DNA of 53,081 nucleotides. It comes from an uncultured bacterium (lineage in GTDB: Bacteria; Bacillota; Clostridia; Lachnospirales; Lachnospiraceae). Position 1 is the first letter of the stretch. The number at the start of each line of letters is the position of its first letter. Position numbers and translations under genes: made by a program. The notes under the pieces are model-generated. The model was not told where the DNA came from. It made no database searches and was given only the letters and a program-made list of their open reading frames with translations. Below are positions 1 to 7,816 of the stretch, piece by piece. The stretch lies in the NCBI GenBank assembly GCA_947073545.1, contig CAMTMP010000029.1, forward strand, positions 1-53,081. Direction: 5' to 3'.

Positions 1-52
<52 letters not shown>

Positions 53-96
53 TATATTGATCCGGGTCAAAATAAGCTTGGCTTCTTTTTGTACCC

Positions 97-175
97 GGGG
101 TAAATCCCTGTGAAGTTAATTTCATGGAAATTTACTTCGATTTACCCCCTAAAGTAAATCCTCTCGGACTTACTT
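97..175 (-). repeat. Palindromes in the rRNA leader (proximal group)
   Basis: A long hairpin spans 97-148. Outer arms GGGGTAAATC (97-106) and GATTTACCCC (139-148) enclose an inner stem of GAAGTTAATTTC (112-123) and GAAATTTACTTC (127-138) with a 3-nt loop. A second hairpin follows at 152-175, with arms AAGTAAATCC and GGACTTACTT. All share an AGTAAATC core with the tandem repeats at 269-350, so they look like diverged copies of one palindromic unit. They lie between the rrn promoter and 16S and would be part of the transcribed leader. No function can be assigned from sequence alone. Confidence 0.8.
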
Positions 176-268
176 CCATTACTTGGTTGTATCGTTCGAT
201 ACTTTTCTGAAAATTTTCTCTTGGAATCTTTTCAGGGTTGCATTACTGTTTATTTGTCAAGGTTCACC

Positions 269-350
269 GGAGTAAATCTCTGCGAGATTAACTCCTGAGT
301 AATTCTCTGCAAGATTAACTCCTGAGTAAATCCCTTCGGAATTAACTCCT
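269..350 (-). repeat. Three tandem 27-bp palindromic repeats in the rRNA leader
   Basis: Three head-to-tail 27-bp units (270-296, 297-323, 324-350) share the pattern GAGTAAATCTCTGCGAGATT plus AACTCCT. Each unit is itself a hairpin; the first pairs GGAGTAAATCTC with GAGATTAACTCC around a TGC loop. The units differ by compensating changes in the loop-proximal stem, which suggests the fold matters. They lie about 60-140 nt downstream of the putative transcription start of the rrn promoter. Confidence 0.85.
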
Positions 351-416
351 GAAGAATGTTTCGCATTCCTCTGTGTGTCATCCCGCTTCTCAGTATTTCC
401 CGCAGGCGACTTTTGT

Positions 417-445
417 ATAATAGCAGAAGATTTTTCCTCTGTCAA
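417..445 (-). promoter_or_regulatory. rRNA operon promoter
   Basis: On the minus strand TTGACA (445-440) is separated by exactly 17 bp from TATTAT (422-417), a near-consensus sigma-A promoter. It points at the 16S gene, giving a start site near 410 and a leader of about 360 nt. The upstream DNA (446-490) is very A/T-rich, as expected of an UP element at a strong rRNA promoter. Confidence 0.85.
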
Positions 446-526
446 CAACATTTTTAAAATTTTTACAAAAATCTTTTTTCTTTTACAGATAATCAGACTT
501 TGCGCGTATCGGATATCGCCTGTTTC

Positions 527-1255
527 TTATTGAAGATGAAGGGTTCCGTCCTGCTCGCCGCCCCGGAGGATAAAATCTATCGTGTTCGGATTTGTCCCCT
601 GCGGCACCTCTACAATACTCACCATATCTACCGAAGAATCTGCGGGGATCACGCTGTCGTAAGTCTGCATATCATTCACCAACATCGTGGCAAGGGCGCC
701 TTTGCTTGGCTCTCCGTTAACGGATATGCGGAAGGTCGCCCGGTAACCCATCATATTTAATGTCTGGTCTTCCCCTGTCAGATTTCTGGCATTAAACTTT
801 AATACCAAAAGCTGCATTCCGTTTGACGCGTCCATAGAGAAAAACGGAGTCGCGTCTTCCGCCTGCGGCGGATAGGAATCTGCCATCTCCCATCCCGTGT
901 AGCTGATCGCAATATTGGGAATGCCATAATACTCCTCCACCGAGGATATCATTGGCTTCGTTTCCTCCTCATCCTGGCTCACGTCCACCAACTCGGCGGT
1001 CTCCTCGGGCTCAGACTCTTCCTGTGTTTCCTCCACAGGCTGCTCCGGTTCCGGTTCTTCCGTCTCCTCCGCCAAATCATACGCCGTGGTGTCCACCAGC
1101 TTTCTGCCGTGTCCCTTGTCATACTTTAGCAACACGCCAACCGCATATTCTGATATCAGTTCTGTCTCGGTCTGTGTCAGATCAGGCACCGTAGCACATC
1201 CCGTCATCAAAAGAGCCGCTGTCACACTGCACAAAAGAACATTCGCCTTTTTCAC
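527..1255 (-). CDS. Putative lipoprotein with acidic linker and C-terminal beta domain
   Basis: The 242-residue product starts with a lipoprotein signal: KK n-region, hydrophobic core and lipobox LMTGC with the lipidated Cys at residue 20. It should be anchored on the outer face of the membrane. Residues 65-100 are a Glu/Pro-rich low-complexity linker. The C-terminal 140 residues are predicted mostly beta and resemble the Ig-like DUF4352-type domains found on many clostridial lipoproteins; that assignment is tentative. The start is a GTG preceded by AGGGAGAT about 8 nt upstream. The gene has its own promoter and faces the rRNA operon in the same direction. No specific function can be recognised. 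Confidence 0.8.
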   Translation of the reverse strand: MKKANVLLCSVTAALLMTGCATVPDLTQTETELISEYAVGVLLKYDKGHGRKLVDTTAYDLAEETEEPEPEQPVEETQEESEPEETAELVDVSQDEEETKPMISSVEEYYGIPNIAISYTGWEMADSYPPQAEDATPFFSMDASNGMQLLVLKFNARNLTGEDQTLNMMGYRATFRISVNGEPSKGALATMLVNDMQTYDSVIPADSSVDMVSIVEVPQGTNPNTIDFILRGGEQDGTLHLQ

Positions 1256-1331
1256 GTCTGCATCTCCCTGTTGTAAATTTAGTTTACATAAAAACTCGCA
1301 AATTCATGCATCGCACGTTTTAAGTTATTAC

Positions 1332-1360
1332 ATTATACCCCACATTTTTTATTCTTACAA
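1332..1360 (-). promoter_or_regulatory. Promoter of the lipoprotein gene
   Basis: Minus strand: TTGTAA (1360-1355), 17-bp spacer, perfect TATAAT (1337-1332). It lies about 75 bp upstream of the GTG start at 1255 with no other gene between. Confidence 0.7.
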
Positions 1361-1475
1361 GTCAAAACCTAACGATATGACCGGATCGGCAGTATCGGCA
1401 GGCCCCGCCACCATGCGGCAAGTGCATGGTTCGATGTGAAAAGGAATACGTCTTTAACAATATCCCTCTGCCTCG

Positions 1476-2939
1476 TTAAGCCATATCCAACTGAAACCAG
1501 AACTCCACGCCATTGTCATAGTTGATCACGCCGTACTCGCGGTTCATGGATTCCATAATCGCCTTTACAATAGAAAGTCCAATCCCGCTGCCGCCGTACT
1601 CTCTTGTTCTGGCTTTGTCTACCTTGTAAAATTTTTCCCATAAATGCGCCACACTCTCCTCCGGAATCGGGATTCCGGTGTTAAATACCGACACGCGCAC
1701 CCGGTCGTCAGTTCTCTGTATCTTGACGTCTATAATTTTTTCTCCCCCGGCGTAGTTGATGGCGTTTGTGAAATAGTTCATAAACACCTCCTCCACCCGG
1801 AACTCATCGCCCCAGACATAAACAGGCTCGTAGTCGTCCATGCGGACGGATATCTCTTTCTGCCGGATCAAGATATCTGCGGAGGCAATATAGTTTTTTA
1901 TCAGAGCCGTCACGTCAAAGCGTTCCATATTGACGATCTCATTGCCCGCCTCCAGCTGGTTGAGAGTGAGGAGATTTTTTACCATGGCGTTCATTTTTGC
2001 CGCTTCATCCATAATGACGTCACAATAAAACTCCCTGCTCTCGGCATCGTCGTTTATTCCCTCTTTCAGCCCTTCCGCATAGCCCTGAATCAGCGCCAGC
2101 GGCGTTTTCAGTTCATGGGAAACATTGGAAAGAAATTCCCGCCTTCTTTCATCCACCCGATCCTTTCTCTCGATATCTTTCAAAAGCTCATTGTTTGCCG
2201 TCCGCAGCTCGGAAATCGTCTCCTCCAGCGCCTCCGACAACTCATTGATATTGTTGCCAAGTATGGCAATTTCCGTCTTATCATTCCCCGTGTACTTCGC
2301 CTCGAAATCCAGCTCCTTCATCCGCTCCGAAATCTTCGCCAGCTCCATGATCGGTTTCGTAACACGGTTTGACAGCCAGACCACCAGAAGAATACTGACC
2401 AGAATAGCGATCAGGCCGACATATGCCAGAAAGTGGTTGGAGATGGATACGCTCTCCCGGATGCCCTCCAGCGCACTGCGAAGCATGAAAAGATACCCGT
2501 TATCCAGCATCCCCCACATTTCAATATATTCGGTCTGGGTTCTATAGTCCTCCACCACCTGCATCTTATATTTATCTGTATTCAACAAAAGTCTTTCTTC
2601 ATCCACACCCAGAAAAATATTATCAAGAAGCTGCTTGAGAACCGCGCGGGGGTCATTCATGGAATACTTGACAGCCTCCGATTCCCCATCTGCCACCAAT
2701 ACCTGAATATTATACTTTTCGCAGATCTTTTTCAGTTCAATATCGTATTCCTCGCCCGTGATGTCGCCCGCTTTTGACGCCTGATTGATACTGTAATAGG
2801 CGCTTACAAGCGCGTTCTGTTTTTTATTAAGATAGTAAGTTCCCAAAAGAGTGGAATTAAGAATCAGACACAGAAGGATTGTGCCTGTAACCAATGTTAT
2901 AAAAAGGAAAGCGAACTGTCTTTTCATGGAATATTTCAT
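1476..2939 (-). CDS. Membrane sensor histidine kinase (VanS/PhoR-like), orphan
   Basis: The 487-residue protein has two membrane segments (about 9-33 and 170-190) flanking a 135-residue extracellular sensor domain, then HAMP (191-244), a HisKA domain with phospho-acceptor H275 in SNVSHELKTPLALIQGY, and an ATPase domain with N-box (386-396) and G-box GGSGIGLSIVKA (449-460). The G1 box reads FNTGIPIP instead of the DxGxG form, as is common in VanS-like kinases. It would phosphorylate an OmpR-type regulator, but none is adjacent. The nearest is at 12757, ten kilobases upstream in the direction of transcription. A second ATG (residue 5) could be the true start; neither has a clear Shine-Dalgarno site. 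Confidence 0.92.
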   Translation of the reverse strand: MKYSMKRQFAFLFITLVTGTILLCLILNSTLLGTYYLNKKQNALVSAYYSINQASKAGDITGEEYDIELKKICEKYNIQVLVADGESEAVKYSMNDPRAVLKQLLDNIFLGVDEERLLLNTDKYKMQVVEDYRTQTEYIEMWGMLDNGYLFMLRSALEGIRESVSISNHFLAYVGLIAILVSILLVVWLSNRVTKPIMELAKISERMKELDFEAKYTGNDKTEIAILGNNINELSEALEETISELRTANNELLKDIERKDRVDERRREFLSNVSHELKTPLALIQGYAEGLKEGINDDAESREFYCDVIMDEAAKMNAMVKNLLTLNQLEAGNEIVNMERFDVTALIKNYIASADILIRQKEISVRMDDYEPVYVWGDEFRVEEVFMNYFTNAINYAGGEKIIDVKIQRTDDRVRVSVFNTGIPIPEESVAHLWEKFYKVDKARTREYGGSGIGLSIVKAIMESMNREYGVINYDNGVEFWFQLDMA

Positions 2940-3070
2940 TGTTTCAAAAATCTGCCTCTTGTCCGATTATTGTTTTGCAAAAACGTCAGCATCGTTACTT
3001 TATCATACCTCACCGTGCACTTGCTGCATGTGTCGGAGCCTGCGCCCATATGTCTGTCTTGTGACATTTT

Positions 3071-3089
3071 TTGTGCATCAGTTGCACAA
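3071..3089. promoter_or_regulatory. Perfect inverted repeat, candidate operator
   Basis: TTGTGCA (3071-3077) and TGCACAA (3083-3089) are perfect arms separated by 5 bp. The repeat lies in the 332-bp divergent gap between the sensor kinase (minus) and the diguanylate cyclase (plus), so a dimeric regulator could act on either gene. Apart from this site and the promoter at 3184-3211 I see nothing else in the gap. Confidence 0.45.
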
Positions 3090-3183
3090 TTCACATCAGT
3101 TCATCTATCACACATACAAAATCCGGTGTTAGTATGAATTGTAACTTAGCATTTCTTCTCCCGTTTGTCAATAGAGTGCCGCC

Positions 3184-3211
3184 TTGACTTTCCGGGCCCA
3201 TATGATAAGAT
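3184..3211 (+). promoter_or_regulatory. Promoter of the diguanylate cyclase gene
   Basis: TTGACT (3184-3189), 16-bp spacer, TAAGAT (3206-3211). It is followed 60 bp later by the GTG start at 3272, which has the ribosome-binding site GGGGGAGG at 3257-3264. Confidence 0.65.
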
Positions 3212-3271
3212 TATGGCAAATATTATTGTGGGAAACCGAGCGTTTTATTCTTTCCCGGGGGAGGTCTTCTA

Positions 3272-4690
3272 GTGAAAGCAAAACACCGTTATATCTGGGC
3301 AAATATAAAACTGGTCTGCACCATCGTACCCATCGTTCTGGTAATAATTATCATTTACTTTATGCTTGTCAGACAGGAAATACTACGCCTTTCCAAGGAA
3401 AAGCTGATCCTGAAGTCCGATTACTATGCGGAAGAAATCATGGCATGGGCCAATTCCGTTCTTAACGAAGCAGCCATATACAAAGACATGATCGAAAAAC
3501 TGGGCCTTGAAAATGAGGAAACCTATGAACTGATGTACACCAGCGCTGGCAAGCACGATGCCTACCCGTTCGGCCTGTACATGGGCGACGATCAGGGTAA
3601 TTACTTCGACGCCTCGGGCTGGAAGCCCGGGGACGATTTTGTTGTGACAGAACGCGGCTGGTATAGAGAAGGACTGCGGCACGACCGGTTCGCTTTCGGC
3701 GAACCCTATGTGGACGCCATGACGGGCGGCACCTGTGTGAGCATCAGCAGCCGCTTAAAAACCGGTCCCGCCGTAACGGTTCTGTCCGCAGATGTCTATC
3801 TGGACTATGCCACACGGCTGGCCGAATCCATTACCACTGAAAAAATAGAGCACGCTTTTTTTGTCACCGCGGACAGTCGGCTTATCATTGCTGACTCCGA
3901 TGCCTCCATGATCGGCCTGACCTTATCCGCCGAACACGAATCCATGCTGTACCAGAACGTGAACAGACTGTTGGATGCGGAAAAAATCGGACAATATGAT
4001 ATCCTCGGCGATGAGAGCGTCTATTTTGTAAATATCACGACCATTCCGGACACCGACTGGTATTTCATCACCTGTATGAACCGTAACGAGGTGTTAAAAG
4101 ATTTGTGGCGGATTGAATTTCCCATGCTGTTAGTTGCCGTGATCGCTTCCGTCCTTCTATTCTTCCTGACGTCACTGTTTTCCAAGGAAATGAGTTCCAT
4201 TCGTACAAAGGCAAGAATGGATCCTCTGACCAAACTGCTCAACCGGGAAGGCTTCGAAGAGCTTGTTCGTGTATCTCTGGCAGAAAGACCCGAACAGGGA
4301 CTTTTGATGATTATGGATATGGATAATTTTAAACTGATTAACGATCAGCTCGGGCATCCCGTCGGAGATCAGGTTTTGCGGGAGTTTTCTGTCATTCTTG
4401 AAAATTATTACAACCGAAACAAAGATATCGTCGGCCGTCTAGGTGGCGATGAGTTTGCCGTATTCGTTGGCCGCGGTATCGGCACCAAGGAGACGGAAGG
4501 AATGCTGCGCAAATTTCTGTCCATCGTTCACCAGAACTTTGACGACAAATATCCGGATCAGAAGCTCTCCGTCAGCATCGGCATCGGGCTTGCCGCAAAC
4601 AACGCAACTTACGAACAGCTCTACCAAAATGCCGACAAGGCACTCTATGAAGCGAAGTGGAACGGAAAAGACCGGTTTCAGATCCAATAA
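3272..4690 (+). CDS. Membrane diguanylate cyclase with dCache sensor domain
   Basis: The 472-residue protein makes cyclic di-GMP from two GTP. TM helices lie at about 15-33 and 283-302 and bracket an extracellular dCache domain (35-270). The cache domain carries R128-x-W130-Y131, Y146-x-D148 and D174, matching the known amino-acid-binding dCache motif except that F123 replaces the first Tyr. An amino-acid or similar ligand is therefore a reasonable inference. The cytoplasmic GGDEF domain (about 313-472) is intact: active-site GGDEF at 391-395, and an RNKD inhibitory I-site (382-385) five residues upstream. The enzyme should therefore be active and product-inhibited. The GTG start is fixed by GGGGGAGG 7 nt upstream. 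It is a lone plus-strand gene with its own promoter and terminator. Confidence 0.93.
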   Translation: MKAKHRYIWANIKLVCTIVPIVLVIIIIYFMLVRQEILRLSKEKLILKSDYYAEEIMAWANSVLNEAAIYKDMIEKLGLENEETYELMYTSAGKHDAYPFGLYMGDDQGNYFDASGWKPGDDFVVTERGWYREGLRHDRFAFGEPYVDAMTGGTCVSISSRLKTGPAVTVLSADVYLDYATRLAESITTEKIEHAFFVTADSRLIIADSDASMIGLTLSAEHESMLYQNVNRLLDAEKIGQYDILGDESVYFVNITTIPDTDWYFITCMNRNEVLKDLWRIEFPMLLVAVIASVLLFFLTSLFSKEMSSIRTKARMDPLTKLLNREGFEELVRVSLAERPEQGLLMIMDMDNFKLINDQLGHPVGDQVLREFSVILENYYNRNKDIVGRLGGDEFAVFVGRGIGTKETEGMLRKFLSIVHQNFDDKYPDQKLSVSIGIGLAANNATYEQLYQNADKALYEAKWNGKDRFQIQ

Positions 4691-4714
4691 TCTGATCTGG
4701 GACCGGTCTTTTTC
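4667..4714 (+). terminator. Intrinsic terminator of the diguanylate cyclase gene
   Basis: The left arm AAAGACCGGTTTCAGATC (4667-4684) lies in the end of the gene. The right arm GATCTGGGACCGGTCTTT (4694-4711) pairs with it through two G-U wobbles and runs into a T-rich tract. The terminator therefore overlaps the stop codon. Confidence 0.8.
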
Positions 4715-4721
4715 TTATCCT

Positions 4722-7700
4722 TTATTTCTCTTTGCCTTTCTCTTCCTTCTTGGCTCTCTTTTCCGCTCTTTTCTCTTCTTTTCTGTTCTGTCTTTCCTCT
4801 TTTTTTGCCAGCCTTTTCTCCTTTCTGCTCCGCTTGTCTATGATCAGATAGAACGTGGGCATCAGCAGGAGAATCAGCACGGTGGAAGCGATCAGTCCGC
4901 CGATAATAATCATGGCCATGCCTTCCATCATAACAGAGCCTTCTCCGATACCAAGAGACATCGGCACCATGGACAAAATGGTCGTCAGCGTGGTCATCAG
5001 AATCGGCCGCAGTCTGAGCTGTCCGCTCTGAATCAGCGCTTCTTCAAGCGGCATCTCTTCACGCAGTCTGTTTGCCGTATCCACATAGAGTATACCGTTA
5101 TTCACCACAATACCAACTAACATCAGCACACCCATCAAAGACACCATACTGAGAGTCGATCCTGTTATATAGAGCAGTCCGAACGATCCGATCAGCGCGA
5201 ACGGAATACTCATCATCACCATCATCGAAAACCGGGGTGACTCAAACTGCATTGCCATGACGAGAAAGATCAGGAACACCGCCACAAAAATAGCAGTAAT
5301 AATTGCCTTGAACTCGTCGATCATCATGTCGTCCATCATACTTGACGCGCGGGAAACGCCTCTTGGGAGCACCATCTGCTCCATCGCCTCATCGGCCGCC
5401 TCCTGCGCCGTAAATCTGGCCTCCTCTGTAGTGCTTGCGGTCACCGCCACCTGATAGATGCCGTCCACACGGATCAGCGTTACCGGAGAATCCTGATAAA
5501 CCACCGACGCGATCTCCGAAAGCGGGATCTGCGTACCGTAGGCCGTACTAAGCGTCATGTTGATCAGATCATTCATGCCCTCGTACTCACCCTCGGGATA
5601 TTCCACCCGCACCTCGTATTCTTCGCCGCTTCTCTTGAGGGTGGCCGCTTTCATGCCGCTTAAGGTATTGTACATTTCTCCCGCTACCTGCACCGGCGGA
5701 AGTCCGGCTGCCATACTCTTTAACGGATCGATCATAATCTTCGCCTGCGTGGACGCCTCCGCCAGATTAGAAGAAGTCTGCAGCACGCCCGGGATTCCCT
5801 GCAGCATCTCCTGTACCTGTCTTGCCGTCTTTCTCAAGTCATCCAGATCGCGGCCTTCCAGATCAATTTCAATCCCTGTGCTCATCATGCTGGTCATGCT
5901 TGCCCCGGTGGCGCTGATGCTGATATCCATATTGGTCAGGCCATCCAGCTCCTTCGCGTACCGCTCGATCACCTGTCCCGTTGACAGCTCGCAGTCGTCA
6001 GAAAGATAACCGGTCAGCGTCGCCGTATCTCCCGATACACTGAAAGAATAGTGATCTACATTTTCATCCTCCTCCGCCATCTTCTCCAAGAAATTAGTCT
6101 GTTCCTCAATCAGCTCCATCTTCGTGCCGGAGCGGAAACTTGCCGTAATGGCAAAGGCTCCCTCATCCATGCTGGGCATCAGCTCCGTATGAATATGGCT
6201 GACCAACATAAACGCCGCAATCAGAAGAAAAATCGATATCACGACAACCAGCGCTTTTTTCGGCAGAATTTTGCGAAGCACTTTGTCATACCCGGCGTTG
6301 ATCTTGCGCAAAAGTCTGTTGATCGGCAGATCCTTTTTCTCCACCGGCTTAAACTTTCTAAAAAGCAGCGGGATAATGGTCATAGCCATAACAAGCGAAG
6401 CCAGCATTGCCATAATGATTGTCATACCAAGCTGGGAAAACAGCTGCCCCGACAGACCTTTCATCGTAGCTAAGGGTGCGTATACAACAACCGTGGTGAT
6501 CGTGGATGCAATAATCGAAGCCGTCACCACACCGGTACCCTTAAGCGCCGCGTCATAGTATTCTCCCGTCTTATCTTTCAGCCGGAAACAGCTCTCCAGC
6601 ACCACAATCGAACTGTCCACCATCATACCGATGGCGATAACAAGCGCGCCCATGGTCACCACATTGAAGGTAAAACCAAGCATATTCATACCGATCATCG
6701 TTGCAAACAGCGAAATCGGCATGGCGCTTCCCACGATCAGGCTGGCTCTGAAATCCCCGAAGAAAAGAAACAGCACCAGCATGGAAAGCAGCACGCCAAG
6801 CGCAAGCGTACTTCCCACGGAGGAAAGCGCGGAAATAATCATATCGCTGGCATTGTAGATCGTATCGATCACCACCACGTCATTGTCCGCCTGCAGCAGT
6901 TCCAGCATCCTCTCTACATCCCTAGTCACATCCACAGTGCCGTAGCTTTTCTTTTTCGTAATGGCGATCGTCACATTATCCTGCCCGTTATAGCGGCTTA
7001 AGCTGGAGGCCGCTTTCTGGCTCTCACTGACCTGCGCCAGCTCCGAGAGCGGAATCACCTGCCCTCTCGCGGTGGTAATGGGAATGTTTTGTATCTGCAC
7101 CACCCCGGAGATATCCGCACTGCTGGATATCGCGATATCCTGAGATCCCTGATTCACACTACCCACAGGCACCGTAAAATCCATCGCCCCTATGATCTGG
7201 GCGATGCCGCTCATGGTTACCCCGTACTCTCTCATTGCCTGCGAGTTCAGCAATACCCGGATATAATTTTCTCTGCCGCCATATACCTGAACGTCCGCCA
7301 CGCCGGAGATCGTCTCCAGCTCTGTCACCATGGTATCGTTCACATAGCTTAACACATCGCTGTCACCCACAGCCGTTACCGAAATATCCATAGTTTCCAT
7401 CTGATCCATGGCCATCTCGATTACCGTAGGCTCCTGCACGTCGTCCGGCATAGACGACTTTGCCGCGTCAAGCGCTGTCTTTAAATCCATATAGGCATCG
7501 TCCAGATCTGTACCGTAGTCGTACTGGAACATGACCATAGACATATTTTCAGCCGACTGCGATGTATAAGTAGATACACCGCTCTGTTCCGAGCCTGCCG
7601 CCTCTATCTCCTTCGTCACAAGCTCCTCCACGCTCTCCGGATCTGCCCCCGGATAAAGCGTATAGACAAGAAGCATCGGCAGTTCCATATCGGGTGTCAG

Positions 7701-7805
7701 CTCCAGCCGGAAGCTTGTCACGGAGGAAAGACCGAACACCACCAGAGCCAGAACAACGAGCGCCATCGAAACAGGACGCTTAAGAGCTAATTTTGTCAAT
7801 CCCAT
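4722..7805 (-). CDS. RND-family efflux permease (HAE1-like)
   Basis: The 1027-residue protein has the duplicated RND layout: TM1 at 12-30, a large extracellular loop, TM2-6 (about 330-480), a second loop, and the last six TM helices (about 840-985). It is a proton-driven exporter of unknown substrate. The TM4 motif reads AIGMMVDSSIVVLE, with D397 matching AcrB D407 but S398 in place of D408. The TM10 motif reads GIVVNNGILYVD, with Asn where AcrB has K940. The proton relay therefore differs from AcrB, as in some Gram-positive members. The last 37 residues are a Lys/Glu-rich cytoplasmic tail. GGAGG lies 7 nt before the start. It follows the adaptor gene by 11 bp and forms an operon with it. Confidence 0.93.
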   Translation of the reverse strand: MGLTKLALKRPVSMALVVLALVVFGLSSVTSFRLELTPDMELPMLLVYTLYPGADPESVEELVTKEIEAAGSEQSGVSTYTSQSAENMSMVMFQYDYGTDLDDAYMDLKTALDAAKSSMPDDVQEPTVIEMAMDQMETMDISVTAVGDSDVLSYVNDTMVTELETISGVADVQVYGGRENYIRVLLNSQAMREYGVTMSGIAQIIGAMDFTVPVGSVNQGSQDIAISSSADISGVVQIQNIPITTARGQVIPLSELAQVSESQKAASSLSRYNGQDNVTIAITKKKSYGTVDVTRDVERMLELLQADNDVVVIDTIYNASDMIISALSSVGSTLALGVLLSMLVLFLFFGDFRASLIVGSAMPISLFATMIGMNMLGFTFNVVTMGALVIAIGMMVDSSIVVLESCFRLKDKTGEYYDAALKGTGVVTASIIASTITTVVVYAPLATMKGLSGQLFSQLGMTIIMAMLASLVMAMTIIPLLFRKFKPVEKKDLPINRLLRKINAGYDKVLRKILPKKALVVVISIFLLIAAFMLVSHIHTELMPSMDEGAFAITASFRSGTKMELIEEQTNFLEKMAEEDENVDHYSFSVSGDTATLTGYLSDDCELSTGQVIERYAKELDGLTNMDISISATGASMTSMMSTGIEIDLEGRDLDDLRKTARQVQEMLQGIPGVLQTSSNLAEASTQAKIMIDPLKSMAAGLPPVQVAGEMYNTLSGMKAATLKRSGEEYEVRVEYPEGEYEGMNDLINMTLSTAYGTQIPLSEIASVVYQDSPVTLIRVDGIYQVAVTASTTEEARFTAQEAADEAMEQMVLPRGVSRASSMMDDMMIDEFKAIITAIFVAVFLIFLVMAMQFESPRFSMMVMMSIPFALIGSFGLLYITGSTLSMVSLMGVLMLVGIVVNNGILYVDTANRLREEMPLEEALIQSGQLRLRPILMTTLTTILSMVPMSLGIGEGSVMMEGMAMIIIGGLIASTVLILLLMPTFYLIIDKRSRKEKRLAKKEERQNRKEEKRAEKRAKKEEKGKEK

Positions 7806-7816
7806 ATCGCTGCCTC

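Noticed and set aside
257..451. Minus-strand frame encoding a YSGVNLAE-type repeat peptide
   Set aside because: It lies in the rRNA leader, overlaps the promoter and merely translates the 27-bp palindromic repeats. It has no ribosome-binding site.
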